This document shows, in pieces, positions 1 through 6,725 of a stretch of DNA of 42,820 nucleotides (position 1 is its first letter; each line of letters opens with the position of its first letter). The notes beneath the pieces were generated by a model. That model saw nothing but the letters and a program-made list of their open reading frames with translations, ran no database searches and was not told the DNA's origin. A program made the translations under genes and the position numbers. The stretch lies in contig JAJHPK010000032.1 in assembly GCA_020890945.1 (NCBI GenBank), positions 1 to 42,820 on the forward strand, in the 5' to 3' direction. Source of the DNA: Nitrosomonas sp. (GTDB lineage: Bacteria; Pseudomonadota; Gammaproteobacteria; Burkholderiales; Nitrosomonadaceae).

Positions 1-2
1 TA

Positions 3-95
3 AGAGGTTATAATCTGTTAGCAGATGTAATCAATGGCGTTAAATTTGTTAACGGTATTAAACAAGCAGAGGATCAAAAACAGAATGCCGCTTGA
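3..95 (+). CDS. C-terminal 30 codons of an unidentified protein (cut by window edge)
   Basis: An open frame enters from the left edge and ends at a TGA at 93-95, coding a tail that ends in [15 protein letters not shown] do not recognise the family. It directly abuts IstB remnant sequence, so it may itself belong to a mobile element. Only the tail is visible. Confidence 0.35.
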   Translation, partial: RGYNLLADVINGVKFVNGIKQAEDQKQNAA

Positions 96-283
96 TTCTC
101 TATACACCAGATTTGACTATAGCTCCCACCAACCTGAAATTCAGTGAATGGGTGCGGGTTTTTGGTGATGCGAAAATGACCACTGCACTGCTAGACCGCA
201 TTACACATCATTGCGACATCCTGGAAACCGGTAATGATTCTTACCGTTTCAAGCATCGAAAACAATGTATAAAATCCGATTAA
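92..283 (+). pseudogene. IstB-like ATPase, C-terminal remnant (IS21 family)
   Basis: The frame encodes the hallmark C-terminus of an IS21 helper ATPase: an NLKFSEW segment, then [23 protein letters not shown] and a SYRFKH end. The same tail occurs in the two other IstB remnants of this window, near 11.7 kb and 25.2 kb, which supports the assignment. The Walker A and B regions are absent, so this is a truncated, non-functional piece about 60 residues long against roughly 250 for the intact protein. The apparent start is only a TTG within the decayed sequence. Confidence 0.75.
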
Positions 284-298
284 CCAACTAAAACAGGT

Positions 299-345
299 GG
301 ACAATTTTCGACGCTGATGACTGGACAGTTTTCAATGCTGATTGA
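299..345. repeat. Tandem terminal motifs of an IS21-type element
   Basis: Two similar 22-23 bp units follow each other directly (GGACAATTTTCGACGCTGAT at 299-318 and GGACAGTTTTCAATGCTGAT at 323-342). They lie just downstream of the IstB tail, where IS21-family elements carry repeated transposase-binding sites. A related motif (GGAAAGTTTTCAACGCCGAT) lies at the end of the 106-bp repeat at 24788 and 42091. Confidence 0.5.
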
Positions 346-531
346 CAGCGAGCAAGGCAAAAGATGAAAACAATCTGGAAAGAGAAGACTCTATCCAGAG
401 CAATTCGAAAAGAAAACTGTTAGTATGAATGAGTGATAAGTAAAGCCTACTTGATTCGAGTTGGACGATTGTTTTAAAAGCAGTTATTCTGTGCATCTTT
501 TAGCGCATAATTGCAGTACTAAATCATCAAC

Positions 532-608
532 GCGCCCATAGCTCAGTTGGATAGAGTACCGCCCTCCGAAGGCGGGGGTCGCACGTTCGAATCGTGTTGG
601 GCGCGCCA
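532..608 (+). tRNA. tRNA-Arg (anticodon CCG)
   Basis: A full cloverleaf can be drawn. The acceptor stem pairs GCGCCCA (532-538) with TGGGCGC (598-604). The D arm is GCTC/GAGT, the anticodon stem CCGCC/GGCGG with loop CTCCGAA gives anticodon CCG, and the T arm is GCACG-TTCGAAT-CGTGT with one G-T pair. Discriminator G605 is followed by an encoded CCA at 606-608. The tRNA sits in a gene-poor, IS-rich stretch. No integrase lies next to it and no duplicated 3' end was noticed, so there is no direct sign that it serves as an attachment site. Confidence 0.95.
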
Positions 609-733
609 AAAAAGTTATTGATATACAAAAAATTGGGATTTCCATCGCTTAATATAATTCTTTCTCTCGGAATAAATTTCTTTATTAGGTGCCATTAAAA
701 AGACTCCTGCACAAACACCTTTGCCATTGCAAT

Positions 734-1407
734 TGTAGTCTCCTCGGTAAATTGATCCAGTTTGAAGTAGAGTTTCTTAACCAAAAGGATCTCTAAGATG
801 AAGAAGTCGAAATATAGCGAGCAGCAGATCATTTCACTGCTCAAGGAAGTTGAACTGGGTGCCAACAAGGTTGCCGATGTCTGCCGTAAATACGGCATCA
901 GCAAGCGACCTACTACAAATGGAAGGCTGCCTACGGCGGCATGGATGTTTCTCAACTTGGACAACTGCGCGCGCTTCAAGCCGAGAACGCTAAATTGAGA
1001 TTGACACCAGCCTGCCTGCCGCCCGAATTGTTAGGGCACTTGACGAGCTGATCGAGATGCGCGGCAAGCCGAAACAGCTGCGGATGGACAACGGCCCAGA
1101 ATTCGTCAGCCGGTTGCTGGCTGAGTGGGCAAAGCGCCGGGTCCATCTATTGCAATTCATTCAACCCGGCAAACCAACGCAGAATGCTTTTATCGAACGA
1201 TTTAATCGCACTTATCGCACGGAGATACTGGACTGCTATGTCTTCGACACGCTCGATGAGGTCAGACGCATAACCGAGGAATGGAGACAACGCTATAACC
1301 AAGAGCGACCCATGAGTCGCTCGGGAGAATTCCACCTATCCAGTTCGCTATGGCAAAATACCATCAACTTCTACTTTAGGTTGGATCGAAAAAAAGAGGA
1401 GACTACA
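734..1407 (+). mobile_element. IS3-family element, internally deleted (about 674 bp)
   Basis: The left end begins TGTAGTCTCCTC (734-745). The right end, read in reverse from 1407, also begins TGTAGTCTCCTC, and the similarity continues through a GATCCA block and an AAGTAGA block, so both terminal inverted repeats survive. Inside are the start of orfA and the second half of orfB, with the middle missing. An intact relative would be about 1.2 kb. Flanking bases show no clear target duplication. The element cannot make transposase, but its ends could be mobilised in trans. Confidence 0.8.
798..1379 (+). pseudogene. IS3-family transposase OrfA-OrfB remnant
   Basis: OrfA starts at 798 with MKKSKYSEQQIISLLKEVE, the typical N-terminal helix-turn-helix of the family. 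A one-base slip near 908 shifts the frame: the continuation ATYYKWKAAYGGMDVSQL is read in another frame. An internal deletion then joins it to the late part of OrfB, where the DDE segment MDNGPEFVS, the FNRTYRTEILD motif and EERQ-type C-terminal residues are legible. A second frameshift near 1310 separates the normal end, HESLGRIPPIQFAMAKYHQ, which closes at 1377-1379. It is non-functional. Confidence 0.8.
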
Positions 1408-1651
1408 GATTAACTATGCGATTTTTTTCATCCTCCCGTTTATACCTCATATTGATTCGTGCTTTTGCAAAAGTGTCGCTTTTGTGGCTGACGTTGGAAA
1501 ACGATGCACTTGATCATTCTGTATTGCCATGTTCCATAATCCGACCTACTACACCAAGTTTTGGAGTAACTTACTAGAATAAATTCACCCTCAACCAATA
1601 CAAATTAATTCACTTCTGAATCGATGCGTTACCTTCATTTTTTTGTAAATC

Positions 1652-2950
1652 TTAAATCATGCGTTTAGCTGGAAAAACGATTGAAAAACGACTTCCTTTT
1701 CCTACTTCGCTGGTAATTTCTAAATCTGCTTCATGACGATTCAAAACATGTTTGACAATAGCCAACCCTAACCCTGTTCCACCTGTTTCACGAGAGCGGC
1801 TCGTATCAACTCGATAGAAACGCTCTGTCAAGCGAGGAATATGCTGAGCTTCAATCCCGATACCGCTATCTTGCACATAAAAAATCCCTTTCCCGTTCTC
1901 TTCCTGCCACTGGATACTAATTTCACCACCTTCGGGGGTATACCGTACTGCGTTACCAATTAAATTACTGAAAGCACTGCGTAGTTCACTTTCATTCCCT
2001 AATAACTGGCTTTGCGTCGTAACATTCAATTTAATTTGATGCTTTCCGGTACTTAGTGACTGCGCGTCACGTAATATTTCATTCAATAATTCGGGCATAT
2101 TGACATTCGTTTCGTTAATTTTGTTCTGGTCGTTTTCTAAACGTGATAATGCCAACAGATCTTCTACTAAAGATTGCATGCGAAGTGCTTGTTCTGACAT
2201 CAATGTCAAAGCCCTTTTGTCAAAATCAGGGGTTGTTTCTTCGTGCGTTAATGTGTCGAGAAAACCGCTAATGACGGTCAACGGTGTACGTAATTCATGC
2301 GAAACGTTGGCGATAAAATCCCGGCGCATAGTTTCCAGTTTCTCAAACCGAGTAATGTCTCGGCTGATGAGCAACTTCTGATTGAAACCATACGGTACCA
2401 ATTGTAAAGAAATGATAATTTTTTGCCGCCGACGTGTCTGATTCAACACTAATGGTTTACTAAAGTTGCGTGCCGCTAAGTATTCAAAAAATGGAACTTG
2501 TCTTACCAAATGAGTAATTTGCTGTCCGATATCCAGCGTCGAACTGATTCCTAAATGATCCTCGGCAATCGGATTGCACCATTCAATATGATCGTTTTCT
2601 GTCAAAAGCACGATTCCATCCGGCATGGCGGAAGTCACATTGCGCATGCGCTCAAGCGCTAAACTCAGTAACTCTTTACTATGACTATGTTGCCTTACGT
2701 ATCGTGCCAAATGTGCAAATACGTCATCCCACTCAGAAGTCCCTGCTGGAATGTTGCTGGAAGATTTTTTGGGCAACAGTAACCAACGATCAAGCGCTAC
2801 CAAATGAAACACATGATGCGTTGCCACCCAAAACATGATGACGCCAAAAAGTAACAATGAGGAAATTGGGCCAAAAAGTATCCAAAAAGCACTGCTAAAG
2901 AATATAGTTGTCAAAACGATATAGACGAAACGTTTCCAAATGCTCGGCAC
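1652..2950 (-). CDS. phoR: PhoR-type sensor histidine kinase
   Basis: This 432-residue kinase has two N-terminal hydrophobic segments (about residues 8-25 and 30-50), a PAS-like region (about 100-200) and a HisKA domain with SHELRTP and phosphoacceptor His218. A HATPase domain follows with an N box (NLIGNAVRYTPEGG), a G1 box (DSGIGI) and a G2 box (GTGLGLAIV). The layout matches phosphate-regulon PhoR, which phosphorylates PhoB when phosphate is scarce. The start is a GTG at 2950, preceded by an AAAGGG ribosome site. No phoB or phoU lies beside it: upstream is an empty region, then the RTX gene, and downstream is IS debris. The partner must be encoded elsewhere. The phoR name rests on domain layout alone. 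Confidence 0.82.
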   Translation of the reverse strand: MPSIWKRFVYIVLTTIFFSSAFWILFGPISSLLLFGVIMFWVATHHVFHLVALDRWLLLPKKSSSNIPAGTSEWDDVFAHLARYVRQHSHSKELLSLALERMRNVTSAMPDGIVLLTENDHIEWCNPIAEDHLGISSTLDIGQQITHLVRQVPFFEYLAARNFSKPLVLNQTRRRQKIIISLQLVPYGFNQKLLISRDITRFEKLETMRRDFIANVSHELRTPLTVISGFLDTLTHEETTPDFDKRALTLMSEQALRMQSLVEDLLALSRLENDQNKINETNVNMPELLNEILRDAQSLSTGKHQIKLNVTTQSQLLGNESELRSAFSNLIGNAVRYTPEGGEISIQWQEENGKGIFYVQDSGIGIEAQHIPRLTERFYRVDTSRSRETGGTGLGLAIVKHVLNRHEADLEITSEVGKGSRFSIVFPAKRMI

Positions 2951-3271
2951 ACTAAAACCCTTTAACTGTAACGGTAATCTGAATTAACGAAGGTATCCTA
3001 TCAGTCTAGCTTCTTATCATGACATTTCCAATACAAAATTTTTTCATCACAGTACAGTAATACGTCAGACTCAGAAAAGGTCGTTGCAAAATCGTATCTT
3101 TAAGAAATACTCTCAATAAAAACAATATATTAATAACGCAGGAAGTGTTTTATAAGAATGTGCTGATTTTAAGAAACAGTGATAGCATTTGACTCGTCAA
3201 CCAAGATTGCAACCGTGCAAAGATTTTTTGGCAGATACTTTTTCCAGAAACAACACATTAAAAATTGAACA
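2951..3271. other. Intergenic region, nothing recognised
   Basis: AT-rich DNA lies between the start of the kinase gene and the terminator of the RTX gene. No frame of convincing coding character was found. It must hold the kinase promoter, but I cannot point to a clear -35/-10 pair or a PhoB box. Confidence 0.5.
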
Positions 3272-3303
3272 CCCCCATCCTACAAAATTTTGTAGGGTGG
3301 GGG
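3272..3303 (-). terminator. Intrinsic terminator-like hairpin after the RTX gene
   Basis: A 32-base palindrome has its arms meeting at AAAATTTT and a GC-rich base (CCCCCATCC against GGGTGGGGG, one G-T pair). It lies about 40 bases beyond the stop of the RTX gene on the minus strand and is followed by TGTTCAATTTTT, a broken T tract. It probably ends RTX transcription before the kinase gene. Confidence 0.6.
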
Positions 3304-3342
3304 ATTTAAAGAGTTGACTCTATAGAAAGACAGTCCTCTTTA

Positions 3343-4236
3343 CTAAGCAATAACATCCAACACTGGGTTGAATCCTGCTGCACCTAATAAATTTACTGAC
3401 CAGTCGGCTCCGCCAATGACATTGGCGACCAATATATGAGTTCCAGGATTCCAGATCAATTGCGCAGGTTTGAAACTTTGATTTCCAGCGACATTGACAT
3501 TAGCGTCAATACCTGAAATATCGATTTTATCGCCTTCATAGTGACTGAAATTTTGAATCGTATCTCGCGATGCAGTGTTAGGGCTACCGTCGATAAACAA
3601 ATACTTAAAGCTATCCGCACCCGCTGCGCCATCGAGCCAATCCTTTCCAAGACCACCAGTTATAAGATCATTACCTTCTCCGCCATAAACTGTGTCATTA
3701 CCCCCCATGGCATTTAGATTGTCATTTCCATCACCACCAAACATTTTGTTGTTTCCATTGGTGCCAATAACTGTGTCATTACCATTTCCCATGTCGACAT
3801 TTTCAAAATTGATGTATTTTTGTCCGGAATTGTTGGTAAGACCCGTCTTCATGTCGAAAATATAGTCATCCCACCACAAAGAGTGGCAGATGGTATCATT
3901 ACCTGTTCCACCATCCAACATTTCATACCCCAAGGCTATGCCAGAGACCATATAGTCATTGCCACTGCCTCCGGTATAGTTACCGCCATCTCCATCAGAC
4001 TCTATAAAGTCGTTACCGCTTCCACCGTCTACCTGATCTGTACCATCATCGCCATACAAATGATCATTTCCGAGCCCACCGAAAATGAAGTCGTTTCCAC
4101 TTGCACCATAGATATAATCATTACCTGCTTGACCACTAATTAAATCGCTTAAAAATGTGGGATATCCGCTTACTCCGGATGAAATGTACTGTGGTGAAAT
4201 CACGTCATCGTTAACTGTTCCAGAAATATTAGCCAT
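3343..4236 (-). CDS. RTX (hemolysin-type) calcium-binding repeat protein
   Basis: The 297 residues are largely made of GGxGxDxhx nonapeptides, for example [20 protein letters not shown] near the N-terminus and [20 protein letters not shown] near residue 200, about a dozen in all. They form Ca2+-binding parallel beta-rolls outside the cell. The last 60 residues (from about 235) resemble the C-terminal region of serralysin-type secreted proteins, and there is no N-terminal signal peptide, which is the pattern of type I secretion substrates. No enzymatic domain precedes the repeats. A strong AAGGAG ribosome site stands before the ATG at 4236. No type I secretion ABC, MFP or TolC gene is in the window, so its exporter must lie elsewhere. 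Confidence 0.85.
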   Translation of the reverse strand: MANISGTVNDDVISPQYISSGVSGYPTFLSDLISGQAGNDYIYGASGNDFIFGGLGNDHLYGDDGTDQVDGGSGNDFIESDGDGGNYTGGSGNDYMVSGIALGYEMLDGGTGNDTICHSLWWDDYIFDMKTGLTNNSGQKYINFENVDMGNGNDTVIGTNGNNKMFGGDGNDNLNAMGGNDTVYGGEGNDLITGGLGKDWLDGAAGADSFKYLFIDGSPNTASRDTIQNFSHYEGDKIDISGIDANVNVAGNQSFKPAQLIWNPGTHILVANVIGGADWSVNLLGAAGFNPVLDVIA

Positions 4237-4813
4237 TTTCTTTCTTCTCCTTAATTATTAGACGAGTTGTTTAAAACGCTTTTGAGCTTTAATATTCAGT
4301 AAAACAATTTTGAAAACTCATTAGTACCTCTCAGAATAGGATAAAAAGATTAAACTTTTATTACCCTATTTCATGTAGTCAGTCGATAAAAAATTAAGTC
4401 TAATTTTTAGTCGCTTTTCGCATGGAGAAGTGCCAGCCTAACATACATCAGGAGTAGCAGTAAGTATTTAAGAAAACACATTAACCACTTGATTTAATTG
4501 TGAATTTCAGTCAAAAACAACGAGCGAAACAATTTTCTTCTATGATTAAGCTCATATATAAGCTTAGGTACAGTCATTTGTTACCCCAAAAAGTATATAA
4601 ACAACTTCCTGCCAAATGCCATTTATACAAAATTATTTTGTTGAATGGTGGCTTGGTTTAATAATTGCCTCTTACTGGAGCTGATTAGAAATATTCCACC
4701 AGCCGAACTTGAAATGACATATTATCGTCAATTAAAAGGGTCAGTTGATTCAGCTTGACTCCGAACCAATAGCCTCTGGAAAACACAGAACGATTCAATT
4801 CCAAGGAGTCAAC
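4237..4813. other. Intergenic region between divergent RTX and VOC genes
   Basis: About 580 bases of AT-rich DNA without a credible reading frame. It carries the promoters of the RTX gene and the VOC gene, but no operator-like inverted repeat stands out. The AAGGAG at 4803-4808 is the ribosome site of the VOC gene. Confidence 0.5.
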
Positions 4814-5260
4814 ATGACCAACCTCACGATTCAACCCTATTTAATGTTTGGCGGACGCTGCGAAGAAGCCCTTGAATTCTACCATACCGCTTTGGGCGAG
4901 CAGATCGATATGCTGATGCGCTTCAGTGAAAGCCCTGATCCCACCCCACCCGGCATGCTGCCTCCCGGTTTTGAAAACAAAGTCATGCATGCCAGTTTCC
5001 GCATCGCCGGTAATGTCTTGATGGCTTCGGATGGTTGCGAGGTGGAAACGCAATTTAAAGGCTTTTCACTGTCCATCTCAGTTACCACCGAAACCGAAGC
5101 GGATCGCTATTTTTCCGCGCTCTCCGATGGTGGTCAAGTGCAGATGCCGCTGACTAAAACCTTCTGGTCGCCGCGCTTCGGCATGCTCACCGACCGTTTT
5201 GGAGTGAGTTGGATGGTTAACGATGTCACCACCGGATGCATCAAAAAGACCTCTGCATAA
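4814..5260 (+). CDS. VOC-family (PhnB/glyoxalase-like) protein
   Basis: A 148-residue protein beginning MTNLTIQPYLMFGGRCEEAL, the typical opening of PhnB-like members of the vicinal-oxygen-chelate superfamily. It has a central FRIAGNVLMASDG strand and a C-terminal WSPRFGMLTDRFGVSWMVN segment, which is the family's characteristic DxFGxxWm end. The ATG at 4814 is chosen because AAGGAG lies six bases before it; an upstream in-frame extension lacks both homology and a ribosome site. These small proteins dimerise, and some bind metals, but many have no known reaction, so no substrate is assigned. It stands alone between the RTX gene and an IS region. Confidence 0.85.
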   Translation: MTNLTIQPYLMFGGRCEEALEFYHTALGEQIDMLMRFSESPDPTPPGMLPPGFENKVMHASFRIAGNVLMASDGCEVETQFKGFSLSISVTTETEADRYFSALSDGGQVQMPLTKTFWSPRFGMLTDRFGVSWMVNDVTTGCIKKTSA

Positions 5261-5367
5261 CTGCGTAGATTTGCTGTGCTTAATGAGAAAATATCTAAAT
5301 GACAGTTGTTATGCGTCATTTGGGTAAAAATGAAGCTCTTCCTTCTTTTTTAGGAACTTTCCTCCCC

Positions 5368-5538
5368 TTATGCAACATTTGAACGGATTGCTTCCCTTAA
5401 TGGTTGATCTACGAAGATTTTGTTGACTGCTTTTTTCAGATTCATGCAGATACTCTTTAGTATGACTTGGACGTTGACTTTTACCGTACCGAAGTAGCTG
5501 GCGCGTCTTATTCTGAATAAGCGTTTGATTGTACCGAA
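5368..5538 (-). pseudogene. C-terminal remnant of a DDE transposase (IS5/IS1182-like)
   Basis: On the minus strand a 56-residue frame begins FGTIKRLFRIRRASYFGTVK, continues with LKSICMNLKKAVNKIF and ends at a stop at 5368-5370. This is the usual tail of IS5- or IS1182-type DDE transposases (R-SY-G--KV motif followed by the LNL-KA-NK helix). The rest is missing, and its 5' side runs straight into the IS21 fragment at about 5545. Confidence 0.55.
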
Positions 5539-5544
5539 ACACTG

Positions 5545-6113
5545 TATGTGCCGCTAAAACTTTACGGTGTATACCGCCGATCACCAGCCACTCTTCGCTC
5601 CAGTCAAACTGAAATGCTTCGCCCAGCGCAAACTTCAGCGGCATAAACGCCGTTTTACTTCGACCACCTTGCGTACGCCAATCACGGATAAAATCGCACA
5701 CAATCGTATAACCGCCAACATAGCCGTCCTTTCTGATTTCCTCAAACAGCATCTTGTGGCCGTACGGCGGTCTTTTCTGGGACGACGGAAATCCGCTTCC
5801 AGCGCCAGCAATAACCGAGATTCAAACACCGTCAGCTTGCCTGGCTTCTTCGCCCTTTGATATTTAACAGCGCTATCGCCCGGCGCTTTCAACCACTTCT
5901 TTATCGTGTTCCGCGACAGGCTCGTGCGACGCTGAATCTCTTTAATCGACAGATGTTCACGATAAAACATCCGTCGTATCTTTGCATACATAACGATGGT
6001 AATCACTTCTTAATTTCTTCTGCCTAAAATTTAGGCAGGGTACGTGAATTACCTGGTCAATTTTCAACCGTTACAACTAGGCTTTTTAGGTCAATTTTTG
6101 ACTGGTGTCAACA
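5545..6113 (-). mobile_element. IS21-family left-end fragment with istA 5' part (copy 1)
   Basis: Read on the minus strand, the element starts at 6113 with TGTTGACACC and repeats an AAAAATTGACC motif. It then codes the start of IstA from 6006: MYAKIRRMFYREHLSIKEIQ, a helix-turn-helix with SRNTIKKWLKAPGDSAVK. A frameshift near 5750 moves the rest (MLFEEIRKDGYVGGYTIVCDF, then FDWSEEWLVIGGIHRKVL) into another frame. The copy stops abruptly after HRKVLAAH at about 5547, so the catalytic DDE core is lost. It is inserted in an IS30-like transposase gene whose sequence resumes immediately at 6114. Confidence 0.8.
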
Positions 6114-6225
6114 CATGGCAGCGCGGCACGAATGAGAATACCAACGGTCTTCTGCGGCAATACTTCCCAAAAGGCACCGATCTATCTCGTTGGAGTGTTC
6201 AAGAGATCCAAGCAGTTGCCCATAG
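6114..6225 (+). pseudogene. IS30-family transposase fragment
   Basis: The frame reads WQRGTNENTNGLLRQYFPKG followed by TDLSRWSVQEIQAVAH, the conserved third-catalytic-residue region of IS30 transposases (the E of RGTNENTNGLLR). The 5' side is cut by the IS21 left end and the 3' side by an IS3-type fragment. Confidence 0.8.
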
Positions 6226-6417
6226 GAAAGCTTCCGGGAGTTACTTAAAACCGAACTGGTGCATCATCGAAGATTCAAAACACAGCAACAATCCATGCAG
6301 GAAATTTCCGAATATATCGAAATATTCTATAACCGACAGCGCAAGCAAGAAAAATTAGGATATTTATCGCCTGCACAATTTTCGCAGCAATACTATGCTA
6401 ATTTGCTTGCCGCTTAA
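6226..6417 (+). pseudogene. IS3-family OrfB C-terminal fragment
   Basis: A 63-residue frame reads ESFRELLKTELVHHRRFKTQ, then ISEYIEIFYNRQRKQEKLGY, then LSPAQF, ending at 6415-6417. It contains the ESF catalytic glutamate, the YNRQRKQ motif and the LGY-SP-QF end of IS3 OrfB. A likely right-terminal sequence, GGACTCCATTTTTGACAGCA, follows at about 6423. The upstream two thirds of the element is missing. Confidence 0.8.
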
Positions 6418-6479
6418 ACCAATGGACTCCATTTTTGACAGCACACCTCAGCGAAGAAATTACCAGATTTTGCAAAGGT

Positions 6480-6536
6480 CTTGCGCAGTATCCTGTACTC
6501 TGTTTTTTCTTAATTAGTTTTAAATCGGTAACAACA
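6480..6536 (+). mobile_element. IS21-family right-end remnant
   Basis: This 57-base stretch ends in GGTAACAACA and contains CTCTGTTTTTTCTTAATTAG and a TTTTAAAT block. It matches the right end at 25390-25438 (CTCTGTTTTCCCCTGGTCAA, TTTTAAACTGGTAGCAACA) apart from scattered changes, and the mirrored end at 11439-11500. No coding part of the element is attached. Confidence 0.5.
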
Positions 6537-6558
6537 AATTACTTTTTGCATCTGAAGG

Positions 6559-6614
6559 AAAAAATCATCCGCGCCTTAATTGAGGAGGGGTAAGGAGGGA
6601 TAGCGCGGATGATT
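6559..6614 (-). terminator. Intrinsic terminator of the YdbH-like gene
   Basis: The minus strand has a perfect 12-bp stem, AATCATCCGCGC pairing with GCGCGGATGATT (arms 6603-6614 and 6563-6574), with a 28-base loop, followed by a run of six T. It lies about 110 bases beyond the stop of the YdbH-like gene. The long loop is unusual, but the stem and T tract are convincing. Confidence 0.7.
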
Positions 6615-6725
6615 ACGAGGGACAGGTGATACAAGAACATCTGAGAGCCATTATGAACTGGTAAATCTGTTTTGTGAATGTGACATATTGTCGCATCTGA
6701 TAGTTCAGTATTGGCAAACACCCAA

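Noticed and set aside
532-608. tRNA-Arg as attachment site of the integrative element relic at 10-11.4 kb
   Set aside because: No duplicate of the tRNA 3' end was noticed near the integrase, and the two lie 10 kb apart with unrelated genes between.
695-979. 94-codon minus-strand reading frame
   Set aside because: It lies antisense to the IS3 left end and orfA, whose frame is recognisable; the minus product has no coherent motif.
3820-4143. 107-codon plus-strand reading frame inside the RTX gene
   Set aside because: It is the complement of the repeated GGxGxD codons; its apparent length results from the repeat structure.
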